From: Thalassotalea sp. 1_MG-2023
Lineage (GTDB): Bacteria > Pseudomonadota > Gammaproteobacteria > Enterobacterales > Alteromonadaceae
Assembly (NCBI RefSeq): GCF_030546745.1
Contig: NZ_JAUOPD010000004.1
Coordinates: 62,001-126,000 of the forward strand
Length of the DNA: 64,000 bases
Direction: 5' to 3'
A program made the position numbers and the translations under genes. This document shows positions 33,392 through 42,603 of this stretch, in pieces. Within the stretch, counting starts at the first letter, position 1. Each line of letters begins with the position of its first letter. The notes beneath the pieces were generated by a model. It saw only the letters and a list, made by a program, of their open reading frames with translations, ran no database searches and had not been told where the DNA came from.

Positions 33392-34405
33392 TTAACCGGC
33401 TTTATTGGTATACCAAGTGATCGGTTTTTCATACTTTGTTAGTGAGTTTTCAACGCCAAGCGTCAATGCAAATAGTGCCATTCTTACCAGTACACCATTT
33501 TGTGCTTGCCTAAAAATAGCGAGATTATCAAGATCATTTAGATCGGTATCTAATTCATTGGCTTCGGGCCTAGAATCTCTGGGCAATGGATGCATTATTA
33601 CTGTATGCGCCTGACAATATTGTTGGTATATCTCGCGATTCAAACTAAAATGACCACGGTATAGGTCAGCTTCGCCAGGGCTTGCAAAGCGCTCTTGTTG
33701 AATACGTGTTTGGTAAATAACGTCGCAGTCAAGGTTGCCTTCTACTGTGTTAGTAAGGATGACCTTATGGCCTGCATTTTCAAGCGTAGCAATAACATTA
33801 TCAGGCATTTGCAGTGCATCAGGTGCAATCATTGTGACGGTAATGTTGTTGTATAGGCTCAGAAGTTTAGATAACGAATGTACCGTACGACCATGCTTTA
33901 AATCCCCCATTAAGGTGATGTGTAAACCGTCTAATGTGCGCCCAAAAGGTTTCATTTCAGATTCAATGGTAAATAAATCTAATAATGCTTGTGTGGGGTG
34001 CTCGTTAGCACCGTCACCACCATTAATTACGGGGACACTACTACCGGTAGCAAATTCGCTGACTGAATGCATTTTTGGGTGACGCATGGCGATAACATCT
34101 GAATAACCACTAATCACTCGTGCGGTATCAAATAATGATTCACCTTTACTTAATGATGAATTTTCTTCGCCTACGGTTTCTCGAACGAAGCCCCCAAGCA
34201 AGTTAAAGGCAGTGCCAAAACTAACTCGTGTTCTTGTACTGGGTTCAAAAAAGAGGTTATTAAGAATAGCGCCTTCTAATACATGACACCGTTTTTGCCG
34301 CATGGCATATGGTGCCATTTGCGCAGAGACAGTTAATATTTTTGAAATAGCTTCACGATCAAATTGTGAAACTGAAAGGATATGGCTACCTTCAAAGGTC
34401 ATCAT
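33392..34405 (-). CDS. pyrB: Aspartate carbamoyltransferase catalytic chain
   Basis: 337 residues (start MM at 34405/34402; E. coli PyrB 311). First committed step of pyrimidine synthesis. Signature blocks: carbamoyl-phosphate loop 'FFEPSTRTRVSF', 'NGGDGANEHPTQALLDLFTI', and 'VIMHPLPRDSRPEANELD'. It is longer than the E. coli enzyme, notably with a C-terminal extension 'SLTKYEKPITWYTN', a form I have seen in Alteromonadales. No regulatory-chain gene (pyrI) lies next to it in the window. Confidence 0.95.
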   Translation of the reverse strand: MMTFEGSHILSVSQFDREAISKILTVSAQMAPYAMRQKRCHVLEGAILNNLFFEPSTRTRVSFGTAFNLLGGFVRETVGEENSSLSKGESLFDTARVISGYSDVIAMRHPKMHSVSEFATGSSVPVINGGDGANEHPTQALLDLFTIESEMKPFGRTLDGLHITLMGDLKHGRTVHSLSKLLSLYNNITVTMIAPDALQMPDNVIATLENAGHKVILTNTVEGNLDCDVIYQTRIQQERFASPGEADLYRGHFSLNREIYQQYCQAHTVIMHPLPRDSRPEANELDTDLNDLDNLAIFRQAQNGVLVRMALFALTLGVENSLTKYEKPITWYTNKAG

Positions 34406-34518
34406 AGTCTTTCCTAAATAATGGAATGGTGTTTACTTTACGTGCGAAATACACGGAAAAAATCCGCCGAAATATAGCACATTCAATGAATATTTAGAAT
34501 GAATAAACGTGTGATTTG

Positions 34519-34950
34519 TCAAAAACTAGGTTTGAGGTAAGCTAGAATAATCACGGCAAATAAAATGATTACAGGCACTTCATTAAAAATACGATAAAAA
34601 CGGCTACTTCGTTGATTTCTATCATGCTTAAAAAGATACAACAAACGAAAACAATAACCATGATATGCCAGCAAAATGAAAACTAAGGTTATTTTAATAT
34701 GTAACCAAGTAGCGCTGTTAAACCAAGCAGAACCGTATGAATTTATTAACAATAAGCCGAATATCACCGTTAAAATAGCAAAGGGCGTAATAAAAAAGAG
34801 TAAACGTTTCTCCATCCCTTTTAATTGCTCAACAACCTGTTGATTTTTGGCTTCTGCGTGATTGACGAATAAGCGTGGCAAATAAAAGATACCTGCGAAC
34901 CAAGCAACCATAAAACTAACATGTAAAGCTTTTAACCATAGAATTGTCAT
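34519..34950 (-). CDS. hemJ: Protoporphyrinogen IX oxidase HemJ (CopD/UPF0093 family)
   Basis: 143 residues with four transmembrane helices. 'LWLKALHVSFMVAWFAGIFYLPRLFVNHAEA', 'KGMEKRLLFFITPFAI', 'SATWLHIKITLVFILLAYHGYCFRL' and 'FYRIFNEVPVIILFAVIILAYLKP' are the family's conserved segments including the heme-associated His. Converts protoporphyrinogen IX to protoporphyrin IX in the inner membrane. Start overlaps the ClC gene stop by 4 nt (ATGA). Confidence 0.93.
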   Translation of the reverse strand: MTILWLKALHVSFMVAWFAGIFYLPRLFVNHAEAKNQQVVEQLKGMEKRLLFFITPFAILTVIFGLLLINSYGSAWFNSATWLHIKITLVFILLAYHGYCFRLLYLFKHDRNQRSSRFYRIFNEVPVIILFAVIILAYLKPSF

Positions 34951-36632
34951 GATTTTGTATTTCCTTCGAGTAAAAATCGGCGAATATGTGCAAAAGGCAA
35001 TATGCCTAAAATTTTACTCTTATCGTGTTGATATATATAAACAGCACCTCTGCGAGCATCACTTAACGCATTATATGCTTCTGCGAGGGTTGCTCGACTA
35101 TCAATGGCAATGAGAGGGTGGTTATCAAATGATTGCACGCTGTTATCTTCTGATACTCGTGCTTGGTGCCAGATGAAGAGACCAGGCTGATCTAACGCGC
35201 GAGAAATAAGTAGTGTTCTGCCTTCGTCTTTTAAGTATCGGTTGCTTAAAGCATTAATATTGGTATCGCTTACTAACTCAAAGGTTGTGTTCATTGCAGC
35301 TAAGACACCAATACGTTGTAACGTTTTTTCTATTGGCGGTTGACGGTACAGTAAATTTTGCACTTCTAATTGCATGACAAAAACACTGCGGTTTTTAAAA
35401 AATTGTCCGGAGGATACACAAGCCGTTGATATAACTAACATCGCAGGCACAATCACTTCAAGTTGACCGGATAACTCGACCACAGCTAGTAAAGCAGCTA
35501 AAGGCGCGTTTAACGTTGCAGCCATAAAACCAGCCATCCCCATTAAAGCATAATCAGTGGGGAGGTGTTCACCGGGTAAAAAGGGCACAACTGCTTCTGC
35601 GGCAACAACGCCTGAAATAGCACCAATGACTAAAATGGGCCCGATAATGCCACCTGGAATACCTAAACCTAGTGCCGTAATGGTCATGAGCAATTTAGCT
35701 AATAATAACAATAATACCATTATGACAGGTTGAGAAAACTCAGTGTTAAAATGGCTGAATTGAATTTCTGTACTTATTGCCGCAGGAACAAAAGCGCTGC
35801 AGATCCCGGTAATTAATGCTGCAATAAGTAGTCTTCGTTTTAAAGAAAATTGGCTTGAATAAGCGATTAACGTCGTTAGGTTTTTATTAAAAATAGACGC
35901 TAAAATCCCTAGTGCAATACCAAATAACATTAAAATTGGATAATGAACAACGGTTAAATCAATTTTATCGAAAAATTCATATTGATGTGCTGGCCCATAT
36001 ACACCTTGTGTGATCATAGAGCCAACTAATGCCGCAATCATTATTGGAATAAATATGTACACTTTATATTCACGTAAAATCACTTCCATGACAAAAATAA
36101 CCGCAGCGATCGGTGTGTTAAAGCTAGCGGATATAGCAGCAGCGATACCACAGGCACATAATGTTCTCACCGTATTAAAAGGTAAATGTAATTTATTACC
36201 AATGTAGCTACTGCAAGCAGCGCCTAAATGAACCGCAGGGCCTTCACGACCTACAGAAAAGCCACTAGCAATGGCTAAAGTACTTCCGATAAACTGATTA
36301 ACTGTATTTCTTAGTGGCATTACACCGTAAGCGACTTTTAAACGATGAAGTACAAAAGGTATTCCGGTGCGTAAATACTGATAACCGGTGAGCATAGCGG
36401 ACAATAATATAACTAATGCACCAATAATTGGTAATAGCATACGACTTACGAGGTCAGAGTTGATATAATTAGCGGACAAGACGAGGTATAAATTTTGTAG
36501 TTCTTTGATGCTAAATGTAAAAAGTATCACTATTGCAGCAGAAGCAACACCACCTAACGCAGCAAGTAAACAAAGCTGCCAAGACGTCTTGGGTTGAGCA
36601 AGATGTTTTTTTAGCGCTAAGTTATTCATCAT
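34947..36632 (-). CDS. ClC-family chloride channel/transporter with C-terminal CBS region
   Basis: 561 residues: a ClC membrane domain (about 20-430) and a C-terminal CBS pair (about 435-555). Seen: 'SVGREGPAVHLGAA' (gating Glu), 'GLGIPGGIIGPILVIGAISG' and 'PLAALLAVVELSG'. 'TGIPFV' replaces the GSGIP selectivity motif, so the anion-site Ser is Thr. In the helix 'AAVIFVMEVILREYK' the position matching E203 of E. coli ClcA seems to be Val, which would argue against Cl-/H+ exchange. Translationally coupled to hemJ downstream. Confidence 0.9.
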   Translation of the reverse strand: MMNNLALKKHLAQPKTSWQLCLLAALGGVASAAIVILFTFSIKELQNLYLVLSANYINSDLVSRMLLPIIGALVILLSAMLTGYQYLRTGIPFVLHRLKVAYGVMPLRNTVNQFIGSTLAIASGFSVGREGPAVHLGAACSSYIGNKLHLPFNTVRTLCACGIAAAISASFNTPIAAVIFVMEVILREYKVYIFIPIMIAALVGSMITQGVYGPAHQYEFFDKIDLTVVHYPILMLFGIALGILASIFNKNLTTLIAYSSQFSLKRRLLIAALITGICSAFVPAAISTEIQFSHFNTEFSQPVIMVLLLLLAKLLMTITALGLGIPGGIIGPILVIGAISGVVAAEAVVPFLPGEHLPTDYALMGMAGFMAATLNAPLAALLAVVELSGQLEVIVPAMLVISTACVSSGQFFKNRSVFVMQLEVQNLLYRQPPIEKTLQRIGVLAAMNTTFELVSDTNINALSNRYLKDEGRTLLISRALDQPGLFIWHQARVSEDNSVQSFDNHPLIAIDSRATLAEAYNALSDARRGAVYIYQHDKSKILGILPFAHIRRFLLEGNTKS

Positions 36633-36693
36633 AGTGTGAAACTTGTTGTTCGTTATTATTGTTGTATTTCATTGGTATCATAATACTTTTTAT

Positions 36694-37449
36694 ATGAGTT
36701 GGTTAGCAAAATTAAATTTAAATAGTATCGTAGAGCGTCTAGGCACTTTTCGATCTTCATTATTGTTACTGGCGTTAATTGTGACCTGTTTATTTTGTGG
36801 TTATCGTATTGGAAATTTCTTTCACGGTTTTCAACAGCATACTCTTGAACAAATGCAGCAACGCTTAGATCACCTATACGACCAACAAGAGAATCATATT
36901 CGTCGAATTAATACGTTAGAAGTTGAGTTAGAAGTTGAGCGTTTGGCTAATCAAAAGTCACAACAGCTATTAACAACCATAGAACAACAGCACTTTAAAG
37001 TGAAAAAAGATCTGGCGTTTTATGAAAAGGTGATGGCACCAGAAAAACAAGCTGATGGCGTTGTGATTGACCAGTTTGTGATTTCAAATACCGCCAGTGA
37101 ACATCACTATCGGTTTAAAGTTATATTAGTACAACAAAAAATACGAAAACGTTATGCTAAGGGACATATACAATTAGCATTTCATGGTAGCTTACAGAAT
37201 AAACCTACTAAACTTGCATTGAGTGAAGTATCAAACATTACGAAAAAACAATTAGGTTTCAGTTTTCAATACTTTCAAGTAATTGAAGGCGAAATAACAT
37301 TACCGGAGCACTTTACAGCTGATCAAATTGTATTGTCGGCAGTGCTACCAAAGAGTAAATGGCAAGCGTACCAACGTATTGATCAAAGTTACTCATGGGC
37401 TGATGTAACCGAGAAGACTGAACAATCCATGTCGCTAATACTTGATTAA
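36694..37449 (+). CDS. Membrane-anchored protein of the DUF6776 type
   Basis: 251 residues from ATG at 36694; an in-frame TTG at 36643 gives an implausible hydrophobic leader. One transmembrane helix (about 20-40, 'SSLLLLALIVTCLFCGYRIG'), then a coiled coil (about 50-110, 'EQMQQRLDHLYDQQENHIRRINTLEVELEVERLANQKSQ') and a beta-rich C-terminal domain. This architecture next to erpA matches the uncharacterised DUF6776 proteins of gammaproteobacteria. Function unknown. Confidence 0.75.
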   Translation: MSWLAKLNLNSIVERLGTFRSSLLLLALIVTCLFCGYRIGNFFHGFQQHTLEQMQQRLDHLYDQQENHIRRINTLEVELEVERLANQKSQQLLTTIEQQHFKVKKDLAFYEKVMAPEKQADGVVIDQFVISNTASEHHYRFKVILVQQKIRKRYAKGHIQLAFHGSLQNKPTKLALSEVSNITKKQLGFSFQYFQVIEGEITLPEHFTADQIVLSAVLPKSKWQAYQRIDQSYSWADVTEKTEQSMSLILD

Positions 37450-37500
37450 ATGGGTCAAGTTTACGATAATTCCCGCATATTAAAGTAAGAGTTGAAATCT

Positions 37501-37842
37501 ATGTCAAATCCAGAAGTACCAATTAAATTTACTGATGCCGCTGCAAGTAAAGTATTGGCTTTGATCACAGAAGAAGAGAATCCAGAGCTAAAATTACGTG
37601 TTTATGTAACAGGTGGTGGTTGCTCAGGGTTTCAGTACGGCTTTACCTTTGATGAAAAGATCAATGAAGGTGATATGACGATTGAAAAGCAGGGTGTAAC
37701 CATGATTGTTGATCCAATGAGTTTACAATATTTGGTTGATGGCGAAGTCGACTATTATGAAGGCTTAGAAGGGAGTCGATTTTTGGTGAATAACCCTAAT
37801 GCAAGTACAACTTGTGGTTGTGGTTCATCATTTTCAATCTAA
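37501..37842 (+). CDS. erpA: Iron-sulfur cluster insertion protein ErpA
   Basis: 113 residues from ATG at 37501 (TAAGAG lies 13 nt upstream; an in-frame TTG three codons earlier is less likely). A-type carrier with the three cluster Cys: '[11 protein letters not shown]' and the C-terminal 'TTCGCGSSF'. Delivers Fe-S clusters to targets such as IspG/IspH. The first residues '[18 protein letters not shown]' are typical of ErpA rather than IscA. Confidence 0.95.
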   Translation: MSNPEVPIKFTDAAASKVLALITEEENPELKLRVYVTGGGCSGFQYGFTFDEKINEGDMTIEKQGVTMIVDPMSLQYLVDGEVDYYEGLEGSRFLVNNPNASTTCGCGSSFSI

Positions 37843-37871
37843 TGTTACCTTTGGGTAGCTATACTTCATAG

Positions 37872-37904
37872 CGCGCAAGAAATATTTGTGCAGTTTCTTG
37901 CGCG
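37872..37904 (+). other. Perfect 11-bp hairpin downstream of erpA; rest of gap featureless
   Basis: CGCGCAAGAAA (37872-37882) and TTTCTTGCGCG (37894-37904) around an 11-nt loop; no T-run follows. The remaining 37905-38241 gap is AT-rich with no supportable gene. It must contain the promoter of the efflux operon, but I cannot pick a convincing one. Confidence 0.5.
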
Positions 37905-38241
37905 ACAAATATCTGTTCTTCTCTTATCAATAAAGCTTTGCAACCAACGAATTGTAGCCAATAACGACGACCGTTAATAAAGCTATTTACCTGTGTGCTT
38001 GCCATTTTATAATGCTATCAGCTATCCGAGAAATAAACATAAGTATTTATGTTTATTAAAATACTTATGGTGTTACGCCAATAAGTTAATTTTTATACAA
38101 ATTTTAACAATTTAGATCATCTTTTATGATTGCGCGAATAGGCTGTTCGGTGTACTTTATCTGTGCAATATTAAAAATCATCAAGTTTAACAACCAAATC
38201 AGAATCACCTACTTTTAAAAGTAAATGGCAATGGAGTCAGC

Positions 38242-39342
38242 ATGGCTAATCGTATTAGCAATTTTAGAACCTTCTTATCTCAACGACCCTATATTTTGGC
38301 GATTATCATTTCTATTTTGTTGATATTGTGGATGTTATCCGGCATGTTTCAGGTAAAAGTGTCGGCTGCTGAAAACGAGCAACCACAAGAAGTAATCCCA
38401 AAAGTTAAAGTGGAAACGATGTATGCTGATGCGGTCAGTGACGCGATCGAATTATATGGTCGTACTGCTCCTGATAGAATTACAACGTTAAAAGCAGAAA
38501 TTTCTGGTCAGGTATTAAAAGTACACGCTAATCGAGGTGCTGCAGTTTCCCAAGGTCAAAAAATTATTACATTGGCTAGCAATGAACTTCCTGCGCAGCT
38601 TAATCAAGCTAAAGCGCTATTGGCTCAGCGAGAAATTGAATATCGCGGTATTAAAACGTTAAATGCTGATGGCTACCAAGGTGAAGTTCAGCTCAGTCAA
38701 GCAGATGCTAATTTACAAGCGATAAAAGCACAGATAGCACAACTTGAGATTGCTTTAGAAAACACAGTTATTCGTGCGCCATTTGATGGAGTACTTAATA
38801 CCCGTTTTGTTGAACAAGGTGATTACTTACAAGGTGGAGACGATGTAGCAATAATTGCTGATTTAAATCCGCTGATTGTGACGGCTCATGTGACTGAAAA
38901 CCAAGTTGGAAAAATAAAGGTAGGCCAACAAGCGCAGGTCACATTATTAAACAAATCTAATTTCACAGGCGATGTGCGATATATTGCAAGTTTGGCTGAT
39001 GAATATACCAATACGTTTAAAATTGAAGTCGCGATAAACAACGATGGTCATAAGTTATTTTCGGGGCTAAGCAGTGAAATTTCCTTAGCATTTGAGCAAG
39101 TACAAGCCATTAAAGTATCACCGGCATTACTCGCACTTGATGATCAAGGAAATTTGGGTGTCAAAACGGTAAACAATAATACGGTTAAGTTTACACCAAT
39201 TAATGTGGTTAAAAGTGAAAATGATGGCATGTGGCTTGCCGGCCTTGGTTCAAAAGCTGATGTTATTACTCTCGGTCAAGGCTTCGTTCGTGAAGGCGAT
39301 CGTGTTGAAGCGGTTCATGACGTTAGTGACAAGGAAGAATAA
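38242..39342 (+). CDS. RND efflux periplasmic adaptor (membrane fusion protein)
   Basis: 366 residues. N-terminal inner-membrane anchor (about 14-36, 'YILAIIISILLILWMLSGM'). Split biotinyl-lipoyl domain: 'TTLKAEISGQVLKVHANRGAAVSQGQKIITL' and 'ENTVIRAPFDGVLNTRFVEQGDYLQGG'. A short helical hairpin (about 120-165) and a beta-barrel 'QVGKIKVGQQAQVTLLN' follow. Links the RND pump to an outer-membrane channel. Its stop overlaps the pump's start by 1 nt (TAATG). No outer-membrane factor or regulator lies adjacent. Confidence 0.92.
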   Translation: MANRISNFRTFLSQRPYILAIIISILLILWMLSGMFQVKVSAAENEQPQEVIPKVKVETMYADAVSDAIELYGRTAPDRITTLKAEISGQVLKVHANRGAAVSQGQKIITLASNELPAQLNQAKALLAQREIEYRGIKTLNADGYQGEVQLSQADANLQAIKAQIAQLEIALENTVIRAPFDGVLNTRFVEQGDYLQGGDDVAIIADLNPLIVTAHVTENQVGKIKVGQQAQVTLLNKSNFTGDVRYIASLADEYTNTFKIEVAINNDGHKLFSGLSSEISLAFEQVQAIKVSPALLALDDQGNLGVKTVNNNTVKFTPINVVKSENDGMWLAGLGSKADVITLGQGFVREGDRVEAVHDVSDKEE

Positions 39343-42300
39343 TGCTGACTATTATTGACGGAGCCCTTACAAGAACTCGTTCAGTATTGCTTATTTTTAT
39401 TTTATTGCTGATTTCTGGGGCTGTCACTTATTCAAATATTGCAAAAGAATCGAATCCAGACATTACAATTCCAATGATTTATGTGTCGATGATTCACGAC
39501 GGAATTTCTCCAGAAGATGCTGAAAGAATGCTGGTTCGCCCAATGGAGAAAGAATTAAAATCCATTGCCGGCATAAAAGAAATGACAGCAGTCGCCAGTG
39601 AAGGGCATGCGTCCATTACTTTAGAGTTTTTAGCTGGCCTTGATCCTAAAGAAGCACTTGCCGATGTTCGTGACAAAGTAACGTTAGCTAAAGCCAAGTT
39701 GCCTTCAGAAACTGAAGAGCCAGAGGTGCACGAAGTGACGATGGCTAACCAAGTGCCTGCGGTAACCGTGATACTATCAGGACCTGTTACAGAGCGTGGT
39801 TTACTTACTTTAGCACGAGATCTAAAAGATGATATTGAAGGCATGAAAGAAGTGCTTGAAGTAGATATCGGTGGTGATCGTGAAGATATGGTTGAAATTA
39901 TCGTTGATCCATTATTGTTAGAAAGCTATGGATTGGATCAAAACGATATTTTTACTTTAGTCGACCGCAATAATCGGTTAGTACCCGCAGGTACTATGGA
40001 TACTGGTAAAGGGCGATTTGCCGTTAAAGTCCCTTCGGTATTTGAATCTGTTAAAGATTTATTAGAGTTACCAATAAAAGCAGAAGGCGACAAAGTTATT
40101 ACCTTTGAAGATGTTTCAACGGTAAGAAGAGCATATAAAGACCCTTCAACGTTTGCCCGTTTAAATGGTGAGCGTTCAATTTCACTGGAAGTTAAAAAGC
40201 GTTCTGGTGAAAATATTATCAATACAGTCAATAACGTAAAACAATTGATTGCTGAAAAACAGCAACTTTGGCCGCAGCAAGTCGTGGTTGACTACGTAGG
40301 TGATCAGTCAGTTGATGTTAAAGATACCCTCAGTGACCTACAAAACAATGTGTTATCAGCGGTATTACTTGTCGTTATCGTGGTGATTGCTGCACTTGGC
40401 GCACGCACCGCTTTATTAGTCGGCCTAGCGATTCCGGGGGCATTTTTAACTGGAATTTTAGTGCTAGCGATTTCAGGCTTAACAGTAAATATCGTTGTAC
40501 TCTTTGGTCTTATTATGGCGGTAGGTATGCTCGTTGATGGCGCTATCGTAGTTACCGAATTTGCAGATAGGGAAATGAGCGAGGGTAAATCTAAACAAGC
40601 GGCTTATGCTAACGCGGCTAAACGCATGGCTTGGCCGATTATCGCTTCTACTGCAACCACTTTGGCAGCATTTGCACCGCTAATGTTCTGGCCGGGTATG
40701 ATGGGGGAATTTATGAAATACCTCCCTATTACCTTGATAGCCGTGTTGACAGCATCACTCGCAATGGCACTTATTTTTGTGCCTACGTTAGGCACTGTTT
40801 TAGGCAAGCCTCGCCCAATGTCAGATGAGCAAAAACAACAAGTACTGGATAGCGAAAAAGGAGACTTTTCGCAATTAACGGGTTTCACTGCAAAATATAT
40901 TGGTTTACTTTCTAAAGCGATAAAACATCCATGGAAAGTGATTATGAGCACCATTGTTATGTCTGTTGTGGTGATGTTTCTTTATGGCGCTTCCGAGTTG
41001 GGTGTTGTGTTCTTTCCAGAAGTGGAACCAAATAGTGCAACTATTGTGGTGCGCTCACATGGCGATCTATCAGTTTATGAAAAAGATGCCATTATGCGTG
41101 ATATTGAGCAACGCATTTTACCTATTGAAGGTATAGACACCCTATATAATTTAACCGGTGGCAATGACATAGTAGGTACCTTTCAAGTTAACTTTTTAAA
41201 TTGGCAGTTACGTCGTAAAGCAGATGAAATAATTGAAAATATTCAAAAAAATACTGCCGATATGGCAGGAGTTGAGCTTGAAGCAAGAAAAAATGAAGAT
41301 GGCCCTCAAAGCGGAAAAGATGTTGTCATTGAGCTAAGTTCACGTTTCCCCGAACAGCTAGAGCAAGCAGTAAAAGCGATACGAGGGGTGTTAGTGACAT
41401 CAGGAAAATTCACTGATCTTGAAGACACAGCGCCTAAACCTGGTATCGAATGGCAACTTAATATTGATCGTAAAAAAGCCGCGACTTATGGCGCAGATGC
41501 CGCCTTAGTTGGTTCAACAGTACAAATGGTAACGAATGGCTTAAAGCTTGGGGAATACAGACCTGATGATGTGGATGATGAATTAGACATTCGTGTTAGA
41601 TTTCCGCAGGAAAAACGCAGTATCGGGCGACTTGATTCATTAAGGATAAAAACCTCTGCGGGTTTAGTGCCAGTAAGCAGCTTTGTTGAGCGTGTAGCTG
41701 CACCTAAAGTAGATACTATCAGGCGTACTGATGGCAAGCGAGTGGTTACTATTCAAGCGAACTTGATTACGGGGGCTCAACTGCTTAAAGAGTTACCTGT
41801 CTTGCAAGCAAAATTACCAACCTTAGGTATCGCGCCTACTGTACATATTGAGCTGAAAGGGCAGAATGAAGATCAGCAAGAATCACAAGCTTTCTTGGTT
41901 AATGCATTTGGCGTTGCTTTATTTGTGATGGCGATTATTTTGGTTACTCAGTTTAATAGTTTCTATCAAGCGTTCTTAATTTTAAGTGCTGTGGTGTTTT
42001 CAACAGTAGGGGTATTTTTAGCGCTTGTTTTGGTACAAAAACCCTTCGGTATTGTGATGGGTGGTATAGGTGTAATTTCATTAGCGGGTATTGTCGTAAA
42101 TAATAACATCGTATTAATTGATACCTACAATGTCTTGCGATCGCGAGGCATGTCAGCAACTGATGCTGTATTAAGCACCGGAGCACAACGCCTTCGCCCT
42201 GTTATGTTAACAACAATCACTACAATCCTAGGTTTATTGCCTATGGTGATGCAAGTTAATCTAGACTTTTTTAATCGCACGGCTGTATATGGTGCGCCTT

Positions 42301-42482
42301 CTACGCAATGGTGGACTCAATTAGCAACGGTAGTTGCTGGAGGTTTGGCTTTTGCCACTATTTTGACATTGGTTTTAACACCTTGTTTGTTGATGTTGCG
42401 AACTAAGAAAGGTGTTTATCAATCAGCAAAACAAAAAATGAGCCTGTTTACCCGCAATAAGCGTGAAAAAAATGCAGCCTAG
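39342..42482 (+). CDS. RND efflux transporter permease
   Basis: 1046 residues, full-length RND pump with 12 helices and two large periplasmic loops. In TM4 'VGMLVDGAIVVTEFADRE' keeps the first proton-relay Asp but has Gly in place of the second (AcrB D407/D408). In TM10 'GIVVNNNIVLIDTYNVLRSRG' has Asn where AcrB has Lys940. These variants occur in RND subfamilies outside AcrB proper, so substrates cannot be inferred. C-terminus basic, cytoplasmic ('QKMSLFTRNKREKNAA'). Confidence 0.93.
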   Translation: MLTIIDGALTRTRSVLLIFILLLISGAVTYSNIAKESNPDITIPMIYVSMIHDGISPEDAERMLVRPMEKELKSIAGIKEMTAVASEGHASITLEFLAGLDPKEALADVRDKVTLAKAKLPSETEEPEVHEVTMANQVPAVTVILSGPVTERGLLTLARDLKDDIEGMKEVLEVDIGGDREDMVEIIVDPLLLESYGLDQNDIFTLVDRNNRLVPAGTMDTGKGRFAVKVPSVFESVKDLLELPIKAEGDKVITFEDVSTVRRAYKDPSTFARLNGERSISLEVKKRSGENIINTVNNVKQLIAEKQQLWPQQVVVDYVGDQSVDVKDTLSDLQNNVLSAVLLVVIVVIAALGARTALLVGLAIPGAFLTGILVLAISGLTVNIVVLFGLIMAVGMLVDGAIVVTEFADREMSEGKSKQAAYANAAKRMAWPIIASTATTLAAFAPLMFWPGMMGEFMKYLPITLIAVLTASLAMALIFVPTLGTVLGKPRPMSDEQKQQVLDSEKGDFSQLTGFTAKYIGLLSKAIKHPWKVIMSTIVMSVVVMFLYGASELGVVFFPEVEPNSATIVVRSHGDLSVYEKDAIMRDIEQRILPIEGIDTLYNLTGGNDIVGTFQVNFLNWQLRRKADEIIENIQKNTADMAGVELEARKNEDGPQSGKDVVIELSSRFPEQLEQAVKAIRGVLVTSGKFTDLEDTAPKPGIEWQLNIDRKKAATYGADAALVGSTVQMVTNGLKLGEYRPDDVDDELDIRVRFPQEKRSIGRLDSLRIKTSAGLVPVSSFVERVAAPKVDTIRRTDGKRVVTIQANLITGAQLLKELPVLQAKLPTLGIAPTVHIELKGQNEDQQESQAFLVNAFGVALFVMAIILVTQFNSFYQAFLILSAVVFSTVGVFLALVLVQKPFGIVMGGIGVISLAGIVVNNNIVLIDTYNVLRSRGMSATDAVLSTGAQRLRPVMLTTITTILGLLPMVMQVNLDFFNRTAVYGAPSTQWWTQLATVVAGGLAFATILTLVLTPCLLMLRTKKGVYQSAKQKMSLFTRNKREKNAA

Positions 42483-42603
42483 ATACGTTACAACGCTATG
42501 AACATGGAATAAACAAGTACTTTATGTTTAGGAGATGATAGCTACGCCGATGGGTATAAGGTAATTTAGCGGTAGGTTAACCGCATTACGATAAGTATTG
42601 TTG

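Noticed and set aside
33392-34405. pyrB length (337 aa) as a fusion with a regulatory chain
   Set aside because: The extra residues form short terminal extensions with no zinc-binding Cys cluster as in PyrI, so it is a long catalytic chain, not a fusion.
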